Below, piece after piece: positions 12,385 to 24,116 of a DNA stretch of 64,000 nucleotides. This DNA comes from Morchella semilibera (taxonomy: Eukaryota; Ascomycota; Pezizomycetes; Pezizales; Morchellaceae), in the NCBI GenBank assembly GCA_009192285.1, contig WBVU01000011.1, positions 1,484,668-1,548,667 on the forward strand, read 5' to 3'. The notes below the pieces were generated by a model that was not told where the DNA came from, searched no databases, and saw only the letters and a program-made list of their open reading frames with translations. The translations under genes were made by a program, and so were the position numbers. Position 1 is the first letter of the stretch. Each line of letters opens with the position of its first letter.

Positions 12385-14377
12385 CTCCCTCGACCGGGAC
12401 CTTGAAAACTCGATGTGGGGGTACCGTCTCATAGCCTCGGGGGAATGCGATACGGTAGAGCTTCAATATGCGATCGCCCAGACATACCGATTGGAGGGTT
12501 TAAGGCCATCAGGGGTTAGTTCTGGGATCCCCATCATACCCATAGTTGAGACAAATAGCCTACCACCTCCGCAGTTGGAACTTGTCCAACTCTTCGTCAT
12601 CTTGTTCACGATGATAGAGAGGGGTATGCAATACCTTGAATCTCTGGTAGCCGGGATTGCCGAGGATATGCCCAGAGACCGGAATAATAGAGTAGGTACT
12701 AGGTACATAGTTGGTCATCAACTGCGCGGTGAATATAAATGTCCCTATGGCCTAGCTTCAAGCTTTTTGCCCCTCGCGATTCGGAAAATCTAAAGGTATA
12801 TCTTTGGCCAGTAATCCAAATAGTAATTCTGCACTTACACATATATACTTCCTAGGCGCTTGTGTCCAAGACTTGCTGTCAGAGAAATCATCGTCCCTTG
12901 CGTTGCCAAGGTCAACTACAAGCGAACAAAAAAATGTCATGTTCCTGACTAAGTACTAATAATGGAGACGTCTTTGATCAACCAAATAGACACTTGAACA
13001 TTGTCATCGAATTTATCCAGGTGTATACACCCGATTTGTATGACCAACATTCGGTCAAATTTGTTTCCGCTCCGATAACAATTGCGATCCCTCTTAAGCC
13101 AGCTGTCGACGTATCACTAGGATATTTCTGTGCGGGGTGTGCGGCGTGTGGGGCATAGCGCTACTGCTGATGAGATTTGTGGGGAGGAAAGGCGCAATGT
13201 GTGGGGTCCTTCGGAATCGGGTCCAGCGATGTATCCGGGAAGGTGCTTCCACAACCGAAATCCAGGAAGAACCCTGGGTCGAGGAGAGGGAGGGATCTCT
13301 CGTCTCTTAAAGAACCAATTCGCCACTCCCTCTGATCGGAATCGGGGCCATAGTATTCTACATGAGAATCGTAAATTAACAGCAAACCTTTTGAGAGACA
13401 ACGTGTCGGAGGTTCCGTTCGTTAAGTATTTATTGAGGTGAAGTGACATGCACGTGGCATAGATAGAGTTGTGGAGAGCATGTTTCACGACAAACCCCTT
13501 CTTCGGATTGACTTGGGATCTTGCCCGGGCACCGGCCCTAGCGTCCCCTCCGGAAAAATGGAAAAAATGGAAAGTCCGGCCGTGCCTGGCCATCTCCCCC
13601 GGGTTTTTTTTTTATTGTATTTTGTACCCCATGTTTATTCCCCACAGTGAGAAAAGGGCAATATAAGTTCACTTTAATTCTTGGTACCTTTGGGTCATCG
13701 GCTACGCATGAACGGGGATATATAGCTAAACTATCGAAGATCCCTCTTCGGCCATTGCGGTCTCTTATTCGTATCCTCTAATGATCGATTGTGGCGACAG
13801 CTCCTGGGGGGACTACATGTATGTATGTAGTAAATAACGCATGTAGTTCTTGAACCTATGCTTGAAGTCGGTTTGTTGGCTGGAACTGGGGCCTTTAAGT
13901 TGATCCAAGACACATATGTAGAAACCAACTCTGGTGAGTCTTGACGGTACTTTATTACAAAGTCCATAGAAGAATACCCCGGAAGTCTGCACGCCGTTGT
14001 AACACGTGTGACAAGACTCTGGAATTCCGGATAAAAAAAATAAAAAAAATCCAGTGGAATTCCAGCCTTTCACCGAGAAACACCTTCCCCACAATGCATG
14101 TCCTTAATATCTTTGTATTTAATATCTGGTTAATCTCGAACGTTTCTCCACAGTCCAGGATGGAAGACAGACTCTGGGGAAATTAGGCCTGACTGGGAAC
14201 GTTAGCTAAAGGACATTTTTTTGATAGCGAGGAACACGCTTTCTATATATACTTACCAGCACTCAACAGGGGAGGCCAAGAGGATGCTAATTAACTCAGA
14301 CACAGTAAAAATACATGTATCTATGAGTCTCAGAGGTACGGTGGACTCCGATGGTATTATGTGTATGTTTATTACGA

Positions 14378-14457
14378 CGGGCCCCTAGTCTCGTACCCAT
14401 CCCCTACGAGCAGTCCCAGCGGTAGGAGGGCTGGGTACGAGCCTAGCGGGCCCCTAG
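14378..14457. repeat. Hairpin element with flanking 11-bp direct repeats
   Basis: The arms at 14385-14403 and 14428-14446 are near-perfect inverted copies (both read CTAGnCTCGTACCCAnCCC on their own strand, with two differences). They are flanked by identical direct copies of CGGGCCCCTAG at 14378-14388 and 14447-14457. The 24-bp loop holds no coding potential. It looks like a tiny foldback insertion or a structured site. Confidence 0.6.
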
Positions 14458-17400
14458 AGATAAAATTTAAGAGAGAGGGTTATGAACCTTAGTACCGATG
14501 ATGTTAGTAAAAGCGATGTTTAACACTAGCTTGGACGGTCAAGGTAAACCAACAGTTTTCCCCTCAAAAAAAGCTCGCCCGCGCCAAATATATCCTAGCC
14601 TTCAAAAACAAGAAAGTTAAATTTTGGAGACAGACAATCTGTAGGTAATTACCAGTACTACACATTCTCTGTTTCAGACTTCTTAATCTGAAGTTTTTGA
14701 AAGAGTAGATATGGTTCAAAAAACCGGGACCTTCCAGCCTATGGCCGTCATCAAAAAAAAAAAACCAAATAACCTATTTTATCATACCCGGACCAGCTAA
14801 TTACGCAATTAAATCATTTATTGAGTCTGAAAACCACAATATATGTACCAATAAATCGTTTTTCCGCCTTGGCTAATGGCCGGAATGTTGATTTATCGTG
14901 ACCGGAACCATATGGCCATTCCCCCCGCGGAAAGCCTCCTACGCTCGCTCCTATTATCGTCTACTTCGCGAGATTTATGGTTTGGTGACTATAGTGTTAT
15001 CAATGCCCGGTCCTCCACACTAGCCCTACATGCCCGTATTTTCTCCACTAAACTTATGTAGAAGGGTCATTATTTAGCGAGGTGAGAAAGCGCATGGATC
15101 AAAATTGGCGGCCTTGGAGGCAAAGTAGTACAAGGGCACGGGCTTCAGCCACGACAATTCTAGCTAGATTAGTTATATCCTCTCTCTAAATACTTTACTA
15201 TCTACATCTAGGCACCAACGGTAATTAAATCCACCGTTGTTGAGTTGATTAAGGACCCCGGATATTAGGTATATTTGTAACCACAGGCTTTGCGCCGACC
15301 CCTAACAGGGTGGGTTGAATAAATTCGAGTGATGTAACGTGAACGGAATGTGCTTATCATACGTCTAACATTCCCCGGTCATATTTTTCAGATAGGTGCA
15401 AACCTTATTATTATTTAGAGTATTGCATTGTATTTGGTGTTAATTATGTATGTAGATATGGTACTGAGGTTTAGTTCCCATTTAGTAAACAGGACCAAGA
15501 GAGTATTTACCGATCGACCGCTTAAGCCCTGGGAAAGAGTTCCGCCATGGCTCCTTCATTCGTTGGTGTTGATCCCCCCGCTTCCATCTTCTTTGGCTTC
15601 CACCTTCCCTACGGATACCCCGCCATTTTTTCTTTTACCACAACCCCACCCTTATCACAACCACAATGATGATCCAATCGGTATCTCGCCCTGTCAAAAA
15701 GCCCTGTGCTTCAATGGCCCATCATCTCTTGTTGGTTGACCTTTCTAGAATAGGCATAGACGTATTCCGTAACTTAAGACACTGCCATATGCAGATGTAA
15801 TTGACCGTGAATAGTAATTTGTGCATATGCACTCCATGATTTTCCGAACTTTCAGCCCTCCGGATAGTGTTCTAGAGCTTTTCGATTTGGCATCTAACCC
15901 GTCTCCAGAGCTGCAGGGAATCTCCTTTAATTCGTCGGTTTATAATGCTTGTGAATATGCCCCAGTTACTACTCCCTGGTAATTTGGGTTCTAGAAAGAA
16001 AAAAGACGTTAATCTTTAATGGCTGACTTCATAGGGTAATGTTTTGCTGCTGTGGGCCATCTCATAATGATAAGCAGCCCCGATCGTTACTCGCATATTC
16101 GACCAACTAGATATGCGAGACAATAAGTAAATAGCCGCGTATTAGCCTCTGCTAGCTAGCTGCAGGACTTCTTATTAGAGCTAAGGCGTGAAGCTTTACT
16201 CTATCTGAGCGAGTTGGGTAGAAGGATCATTCATACTTTGCTCCACTCTAGAGTAATTACTCTAGCTCCCATGCAACCTGCAAGCATGTATGTAGAGTAC
16301 ACGGAAAAACTGAGCGGCTAGGACACTCTAGTAAGGGCCCCGTACAGCTTCCAAAGCTCCTCGACATCGAGTGCTGAGTTGTGTTTCCCAACGGTAGGTA
16401 ATTTGTGAAAACGTGACATCACGAGAATTATTGTTCGCGCAGATTTTTTTTGTTGATGCATGATAGTAAAGAATTTTTCAAAACGCTAGCGTGCTGTCAG
16501 ATGTAAAGTCTGATGCAGGGGGTTCATCCTCACATCCACATGTCGCAGACGACATACTCTAAATCAGAGTATGTAGGTATAGTGTTGACGTCGATTGTTT
16601 CAGTGCGCACTGGGACTGCATTGATTAACCGCTACCACTGCATCTATGGTATCATTGTGTACCAAGATTCCCGTTTCCGTTGCCACTGATCTGCCCCGCG
16701 CGTTGATTGTTTTGAAGAAAACGATTGTCGAAAGTGCTGGTTGTACTCGGGTATGGGTGCTTTGTGGACCAGACAGACCCGAAGAGAATTCCAATTTTCT
16801 AGCGGCTATGTTGGTCACCATCCCTTCCGATTGGTGACACGTACATACGGTAAGTAAGCACTTTTGGAGCCTTCTTTCATAAAAAAATTTTCGACCTTCT
16901 CTGACGGTGAGGCCGGTTGAAACCATGACAGCTGTTACCCCAGAATTCTGAAACTTGCGCCGAAAAAACTCACATAGTCCCAAAACCACGCCGCCGGCTG
17001 CTAAACTGGTAGATAGATATCGCTCCTGGGGGTGAAATCGCGTAGAGCTCCTCCCAAGTTTCACGAACGCAATCCACATTTAACTGGGGGCCGGAAGTTG
17101 TGAATTCTATTGCAGCACCCAGAATACCGCCGATGGGGCACCGCAACTGAGACAGGCATCGAATCGGAAAAGATGGAGGAGGAGCAATATGGATATGCAA
17201 ATATTCTAAGGAAGCCGATGTAATCAGATAACTGATACTTCATGAATACCTGATAGCCAGTGGATAGGTGCCGAACCCCTCGTGGAAACTAGTTCCGATG
17301 CGGGGGGTTGGGGTTCGGACTTGTTGCTGCCCTCATTGGCGGCCGTAATCCTCGCATTGGCGGTCTTGGTTCCTTGGGGAGAAACTCGAGTGATGTTGGG

Positions 17401-18743
17401 TGATAGTGGCTGGCCAGGATAACAAAAGATTCGAGATTCTAGTTGTTATTGTTGCCTCTTCAGGGTTGAGGTAATGTACCATGCACACCCAGCTCAGAGG
17501 TGCAGAACTAGTGTCTTGAGGAGAGCATTGGTATCATTGTGGAATTTGTGCGGTGAGGTTATGTAGAACGAACATTAGCTTGCGTTAGAAACCTAGAAAA
17601 AGGTAGTTTCTTTTAATTGTCGGAAGATGTGTGTGCACGACGCCTCTGGGGGTTTGTGCGGGGAGGGGGGGAAGTCCGGGTGGTGGTGGTGGACGTCTAA
17701 ATAAACATCGACAAGTCAATGATGGGGAATGTATCTTTTGGTAAACGTAACACACCAAGATGGATTGCATGATTGCAGTTGGTAAGGGAGAATTCTAGAA
17801 GCAAGCAAGTAAGCGTACTAAAGGGCTTAGAAGATGGTAGTGAAACAAAAAGCAAGATCGGAAGCGAATCGAAACATTATCACAGTCTAAATATAATAGC
17901 AGGGAACACATTGAGGCTGAAGACGAATAGAATGTTTGAATTTGCGTAAGAAATCCCAGCTAGACGACAACGCGAACGGACTGATTCAGGGGAGTGCTTA
18001 CGAACACAATGCGTTATGCGTGCCATGCGTGCCACATCAGAGAAGAAGGTTCACTATGTGCACTGTGCAGCAGCAGCAACAGCAACAGCAGCGAGAAATT
18101 GTGTAAAAAAGATTTCTCATATGCACATATCTGCACATGCTCTAGGTACATGTAGGTACATGTACCCATACTCTATGATTCTCACTGTGTGTGGTTGTGG
18201 AACTTGTGGTTGTGGTGTGGTACAGCCAGGCCCTTGGTACATTGAGCAAAGATGGAGTAGGTACAAAGCGATGAATGTGGGAGAATTTACACCATCGCCC
18301 AACGGGATGACGGGAAAGAAGTGTGTGTAGAATAAAGTGCTTCCCTAGGCATGTCGGCCCTGGTCCTGAAGAAAACCCGGGAGTTGATGGAGGGGGTGCC
18401 TGTCGTGTTGCGAACACTTTATTTAGCGGAGAGTCCAGCCGGCGAACGGCGTGGGACTTGTGCCGCGCCGAAACCAGCATGCACAAGACTCCTCCTATCC
18501 ATCATCCCCCCCCCAGTCCAGTTTCGAACGGGGCTGGGAACTTCCCATGTGGGAATGGGAACTGCCCAAAGAGCAGGATCCCTTTGTATTGCGGCGATCT
18601 TAGCCTAATCCGTCACCGTAAGGTTGAGGAAGGGGAGGTCAGCTCAAGACTTCTCACATAAAGAGACCACGCTGTCCTCAGTGTCCCTGGTTTCCTCTTT
18701 CCTCTCCAACACACCAGTCTCTGCCCATCCAGCTGAGTTCTCG

Positions 18744-18779
18744 ATGAAGTGGCCTATTCAAGGAGACGCTGTTCGTTAG
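18744..18779 (+). promoter_or_regulatory. Possible upstream ORF in the HAC1 leader
   Basis: An ATG opens an 11-codon frame ending at TAG 18777-18779, about 320 bp before the HAC1 start. Upstream ORFs in hacA leaders are known in Aspergillus. It matters only if transcription starts left of it, which the sequence does not show. Confidence 0.3.
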
Positions 18780-18809
18780 CCAGCGATCTATACTAGGGAA
18801 TTGTTTCTG

Positions 18810-18848
18810 TGACTCTTCTCTGACTCTTCCTCTTCTGACTCCGAGTCA
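18810..18848. promoter_or_regulatory. Cluster of TGACTC bZIP half-sites upstream of HAC1
   Basis: TGACTC occurs at 18810-18815, 18821-18826 and 18836-18841. The last is followed by the inverted copy GAGTCA at 18843-18848, so that 18836-18848 is a near-palindrome with a one-base spacer. TGACTC is the core bound by Gcn4/CpcA-type bZIP proteins. It lies about 250-290 bp before the ATG. Function is inferred. Confidence 0.45.
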
Positions 18849-19097
18849 CGTTTACACTCACTCTTTTACTTCGACTTACTTGTCCTCAAACCTTTTGTTT
18901 CCACATTTCATCTTCCCGTCCTGCACAAGTCTGCAGCAGACGGAAGAGAATCCTATCTGCTTGTTACAACACCCCCCCCCCCCTAAAACAACTACTTCAT
19001 CCAAAATTGATCTTGCATACAACTGCATCTCATCACTCCCTCATCACTCTCATATCATCAGATTCATTGTATTTTGAGCCCTTTTCTTCATTACGTC

Positions 19098-20289
19098 ATG
19101 CCTTCTCAGTTTGTCGATTCTTTCACACCAATGGAATCTTCTATCGACTCCCCTACTGTTACAAAGGATGAACCACTCGACTTTGATGACTTCAGTGGTC
19201 TCGGTATGTTGATGAACGGGCCCATTACCCCTGCTTCAACAGCTCCGAGCGATCTCTATCTCGGAACCCCATGTGGGAACTCTCCAGCTTCCAACTACAC
19301 GGAAAGCCCTGGACCCTCACCAACTCCGGCTCCAGGCGAAACCCCAAAGGAAGGCGAAAAGAAGCCAGTCAAGAAACGAAAGTCATGGGGACAAGTTCTT
19401 CCTACACCAACAACCAATTTACCCCCTCGGTATGTCTAATCATTGCCCAAATTTGAAATGATTTATTTACTAACCTTAATCATAGCAAACGTGCCAAGAC
19501 TGAACCTGAAAAGGAACAGCGTAGAATTGAGCGTGTCATCCGAAACCGCCAAGCAGCACAAACTTCCCGTGAACGTAAACGGTTAGAGTACGAGGCCCTC
19601 GAGAAAGCTAAAGCAGCCCTCGAGGTTGACAATAACGAACTCAAGAGTAAGCTGAGCATCACCGAGAGGGAGAATATCGAGCTTGCTCAACGCCTCTCCA
19701 ACCTTGAACAACAAGTCAAGATGTTCCAAGACACCATGAACGTTGCTAGGCAGATTGCCGACAAAGTCAATTATTCACAGTCTGGTGTACCAGTACCAGC
19801 CGATATCCCATCACCTGTCGGCTCTGATGACGTTCCCTCCAGACTGACCTTTGTCGATAACACCCTTGACCCAAACACCCTTTTCTCCAATGAAGCGAGT
19901 AACGCATCATCCCCGGCGTTGGATCTCAACGTTGAAGCTCTCTACGAGACACAACAAACTGCTGTTTTGTTGTGTGACCTGCCGTGTCTGCAGAGAGCTT
20001 CGCGTCCTTCCCCGGAAATTTTGACTATTTGGATGATGCAGTACCTACTGTTGGCAACAATGACATCGACGATCTATTCGATTCAGATGCCTTTTCTACA
20101 ACTTTTCTTGAGTCTCAAACGGGGGACCAAGATTCCGGATACTCAACTAGCACACTTTTTTCCCTTGATTCACTGGTTGATTACGACCAAACCGACCAAG
20201 CAGCTTTGGCGACGACTTCTGACCTGCAACCCGGCCTGCGCGCTCCTATTGGTAGCGACGGACGAGCGACTGCAATCGGAGTCGAGTAA
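19098..20289 (+). CDS. HAC1: HAC1/HacA bZIP transcription factor of the unfolded protein response (spliced form)
   Basis: HacA switches on ER chaperone and secretory genes when Ire1 senses unfolded protein and removes a short intron from its mRNA. Conventional exon 1 is 19098-19429 and exon 2 starts at 19486 (GT-AG intron). Removing the non-conventional intron 19962-19981 joins to 19982-20289 and gives 371 aa. The leader region has an acidic patch (KDEPLDFDDFSGLG) and a KKPVKKRKSWGQVLP motif typical of fungal HacA. The basic region NRQAAQTSRERKR is at about residues 131-143, followed by a leucine zipper to about 185. After Ire1 splicing the protein continues ...ALYETQQTAVSAESFASFPGNFDYLDDAVP and a Ser/Asp-rich tail ending GVE. 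Without splicing the frame runs on to 20500 (448 aa). Identity rests on the bZIP, flanking motifs and the intron signals. Confidence 0.93.
19962..19981 (+). other. Non-conventional 20-nt Ire1-type intron of HAC1
   Basis: Both borders show the CNG|CNGN cleavage loop: CTG|CTGT with the cut after 19961, and CTG|CCGT with the cut after 19981. The 5' loop (19959-19965) sits on a perfect 7-bp stem, CAACAAA (19952-19958) with TTTGTTG (19966-19972). The 3' loop (19979-19985) has a GAC/GTC stem. Removing 20 nt shifts the frame to the conserved acidic tail. Length and design match the hacA introns of filamentous fungi. Confidence 0.88.
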
Positions 20290-20500
20290 GCTGTTTGGAA
20301 AGTTTGGCTTGTTATCAGGCGGGGATGATGGGGGAGTTGGTTTGTTGGGCGGGAATCCGGCCAGTGAACTTCGGAGATTAGTGGAAAGTTTGGATTTGGA
20401 CAGGCAATGTGATGAAATTGACTATGGACCCGTGAAACGGTCCGCAACATGGAACATCTCAAGGCGTCCTGGCAGTCCAGGGTGTGGGGGGTTTGTTTGA

Positions 20501-22011
20501 TTCTGTCGGCGAATATTTGGGTCATAGGGTTTAGTTTAATCTTTTTCCTTTGTTCCTTTCCTTTTTAACGTATCTCGTGCCTCTAATGCCTTTTCTTTGT
20601 TTGGGAGTGGGTGGATGTGGTTTCATCCAAAAAAAAAAAAATTATGCAGGAAAATGGGAGGAGGAGGAACTCAGGGAGCCTTCTTCTGTTCTTGTTTTCT
20701 TATGAGGGTTTTTCTTTACGGTGTTAGAAGGGGCTTGCTCAAATTTTTTACTTTCGCTTTCTGTTATGGGTGTGTGATTTTCTTCCATGGTTTTTTTCTT
20801 TTTTATATTCTAGCGTTTATATCGCGTGAATAATCTGGTACACAAGACTGTTCGTATTGTGGTTTATATTAGCTAGTGAGAGGGTTAGAAAAGAAGCCCG
20901 CCTACAAATACCAGACAAAGCCTCAGGCTTAAAATAAACATTCAACGCTCTCGCTGTAGCTACATAAAGTGACTTCCAAAATTTTGATTTCGAATTTGAC
21001 TGGTCTACCTAGATGAGATGAGATGGAATTTCGAAGCTTGAATTTCTTCCATACATCCGCAATAGAGTAGTGTGTTGGCTTTTTCGAAATTTATGATATC
21101 ACATCATTGGTCTCGTCAGCCCTATCAATTACATACACAAAAAATTTCAGCAGCATACATGCAGCCAGTAAAAACTATTTCCTTAAGTCTCGAGAAGAGA
21201 TCCTGTTCGCGCCAGCGTGCAGTGGCAACTTGCCTACTTGAGATTGAGTAAGCCATGAATGTAGAGTTCCCTCTGCAGGGGAACAGATTGCTTTTCCTCA
21301 TCGAGTGATGGCACCAATCAAAGGCTCTAGGGTCTTTTGCGTAAAGGGCCTATTGAGTGGGCTTGTTCCCTGCAATATTTGTGGGTTCTGGAGTGATGAA
21401 CAAAGTATGTATTTTACTGCCGAGCCCTCCACCGGGATCTCCCCACACGGGCCACACTTAGGGCAATCAATTACTTGTATAGAATTCGTGAAAAAGAAGA
21501 AAAGATGGTAGTAAAAAAGCAAGCTTCAGTCAAAAATTGCTTTGTGAGCCAAAAAGTATTCTTAAACGGGAAACCGGTGCAATACAGCAAGATTTTCGTG
21601 CGACATACAATTTATTCCCCGCAGCTATTTTTCCTCATCTGAGGCCATCTCTGTTACTCCCGGATCAATTGTATTTCTGATACTAAGAGGAGAAAGGTAC
21701 CTTCAGATTAGTACACATGCGAAACAAACTCCGTGTGGTCGGGATGCTGGATGATCCTCTGAATTTATCCATTAGAGCTGCAGTGCATTTTCACCCCGCT
21801 CTAGCCAGCCCAGTTCATGCTCACCATGTTTACCAGGCTACTCAAATAGGCCCTCGTGATAGTTGTCTGCCATCAATCCCTTATCCTTTTTTTCCCTCTT
21901 ATCAAACCCCTCATCTCAACTTCTCTATATATATCTATAGGAATACGTAGGCATTGCCCATCAAGCTCCTCTGTGCCAAAGAACAGCATCAATTTTATAT
22001 AATTATCAACA
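20501..22011. other. Intergenic, HAC1 to FGGY kinase
   Basis: Holds the T-rich HAC1 3' flank, including an A-run at about 20629-20641, and the kinase promoter with a pyrimidine-rich stretch at 21880-21930. No gene recognised. Confidence 0.55.
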
Positions 22012-24116
22012 ATGGCTTCAGAAAGCTACTTCCTCGGTGTCGACGTCGGGACTGGTAGCGCCCGGGTCTGCATCATTGACAGTACTGGTGAAATCAAAGG
22101 CGTCGAGTCCAAAGAGATTCAAACATGGAACCCTAGGGCAAATTACTATGTGAGTGGGTATCTTAGTTATTAGAACTCACAATAGCTAATGAGCACATAG
22201 GAGCAATCGACAGCAGATATCTGGTTCGCAATTTGCTACTGCAGCCGTCTTGTCCTCCAGAAATCAGGCGTAGACCCGGAATTGGTGAAGGGAATTGGGT
22301 TCGATGCTACCTGCTCGCTGGCTGTCATGTCTGAGGATACAAACGAGCCGATTTCTGTGGCTGGACCGGATTTCACAGAGACGGCGAGAAATGTTATTTG
22401 TATGTTGTGATAATTCTTTCCTAGATTGAACCCTGACTAATAAATGTTGTCTAGTATGGATGGACCATGTAATAGCAATGACCTCATTGATCATTATCGT
22501 GGACCGCATCTAATGTTTGAACTTTATAGCGCCCTGTCAAGGAAACTGCAAAAATCAATGCAACTCAACACAATCTTCTCCAATATGTTGGAGGCTCGAT
22601 GTCAATCGAGATGGAAATCCCGAAAGTCCTTTGGCTGAAAAATAACATGCCAAAAGAGCTCTTTGAAAGATGCAAGTTCTACGATCTGGCGGATGTTCTG
22701 ACACATCTCGCAACTGGGAATGAGACCAGATCTTTCTGCAGCGCTGTATGCAAGCAGGGCTTCGTTCCTGTTGGTATTGATGGAAGTGTTAAAGGTTGGC
22801 AAGACGACTTTTTGAATGCCATCGGGCTGCCAGAGCTTTGTGAAGACAATTTTAGAAGAATGGGTGGTGTCCATGGACAGGTACAAAATTTGTCATGTTT
22901 CTAAGTTTGCAGTCTCTAACCCGATTGGCTTCTACAGAATGGAACAATGCTTTCCGCCGGAGAGCTAGTGGGTGAACTGAGTGAGAGAGCCGCAAAGGAG
23001 CTTGGCCTCAAACCCGGTACCAAGATCGGTAGTGGTGTCATTGATGCCTACGCAGGATGGATCGGAACTGTGGGAGCAAAGGTTAAGATGAGCGAGGACT
23101 TGCTGGATCAAGACCACGCAAAAAGTGATATCGAGCAATGTTTCAAGCGTTTGGCAGCCGTGGCAGGTACAAGTACTTGTCATCTGGTCATGTCCAGAGA
23201 TCCGGTCTTTGTACCTGGAGTATGGTAAGCCAACAATCCAAAGCCACATCGCTCCAGACCCAGTAATTAACCAATAAACGTATCCAGGGGCCCCTACCGT
23301 GACGTTCTCCTCCCCGGTTTTTGGATGGCCGAAGGTGGCCAATCTTCCACCGGCAGTCTCCTCCATAACGTCCTTACCACCCATCCCTCCCATGACAAGG
23401 CCCTTGAAGAGGCCAAAATCGCGGGTACAAACATCTTTGACTATCTTAACGCCCATCTCGAGGACATGCGTAAAGCCCAGAATGCTCCCACAATCGCCTA
23501 TATTGCTCGCCATCTCTTCTTTTACGGTGATAAGCACGGAAACCGTTCACCCATTGCTGACCCTGAGATGCGTGGCTCCATTGTTGGGCTGAGTATGGAT
23601 TCCAGCATCGATGATTTGGCGTTACAGTACTTTGCTGCTATGGAGTTTATCGCTCAACAGACAAGGCATATCATTGAAGCACTGAATAACAGCGGGCACG
23701 CTATTACTAGTATTTTTATGAGTGGTGGACAGTGCAAGAATAAGCTCTTAATGCACCTCATTGCTGACGCAACTGGTTACCCTGTATCTATCCCAAGATA
23801 TATTGACGCGGCAGTTGTTCTTGGTGCTGCAATGCTCGGTGCTAAGGCTGCTAGTGTAAATGCTCAAGGAAACACTGAGAACCTCTGGACTATCATGGAT
23901 AGGATGAGCAAGCCAGGCACTATCATTGAATCCACCACAAACGAGAAGGAGAAAAAGCTTTTGGACGCCAAATACAAGGCGAGTAACTGCACTATCTACG
24001 AATCCCTGTGGATAGCCTTCCTCTAATCATTTCTACAGATATTCCTCGATATGGCAAAGGCGCAGCAGGCGTACCGCAAGAGTATCGACGAGGCTGTTGG
24101 TGATTGGTCTGCCTAA
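22012..24116 (+). CDS. FGGY-family carbohydrate kinase (D-ribulokinase-like, YDR109C type)
   Basis: Predicted cytosolic ATP-dependent sugar kinase; human FGGY of this group phosphorylates D-ribulose. Exons: 22012-22149, 22201-22399, 22455-22468, 22530-22880, 22938-23225, 23288-23978 and 24039-24116. The N-terminus shows the ATP-binding YFLGVDVGTGSARVCIID, then GIGFDATCSLAV and LWMDHRPVKETAKINAT. Exon 3 is only 14 nt and supplies WMDH. Later motifs are GSMSIEMEIPKVLWLK, KIGSGVIDAYAGWIGT, AVAGTSTCH and the FGGY signature-2-like SGGQCKNKLLMHLIADATGYPV. The last intron has no usable GT donor: AAG|GCGAGT...CTACAG restores KYKIFLDMAKAQQAYRKSIDEAVGDWSA, so it is best read as GC-AG. The exact sugar cannot be told from sequence. 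Confidence 0.93.

Larger units (their letters stand above)
11790..19097. other. 7.3-kb gene-poor region
   Basis: This is the largest gap in the window. It contains G/C runs (11849-11859, 11968-11979, 18972-18983), an (ACCACA)n tract (12356-12384), a CAG/CAA tract (18067-18092), TACATGTA at 13814, 14312, 18147 and 18157, and the hairpin element at 14378-14457. Open frames of 60-160 codons occur (for example 12413-12793 +, 16600-17079 -), but none shows a known motif or convincing splice chain. The right end (about 18660-19097) is pyrimidine-rich and serves as HAC1 promoter and leader. A fast-evolving or lineage-specific gene could be hidden here. Confidence 0.5.

Noticed and set aside
12413-12793. 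126-codon open frame
   Set aside because: No recognisable domain, unusual start context, and overlaps an equally long frame on the other strand.
16600-17079. 159-codon minus-strand open frame
   Set aside because: Does not resemble any family; overlapping frames on the same strand look equally protein-like, so no choice is supported.
21213-21219. CAGCGTG, the yeast UPRE core, between HAC1 and the FGGY kinase
   Set aside because: A single 7-mer about 800 bp from the nearest start codon is expected by chance.
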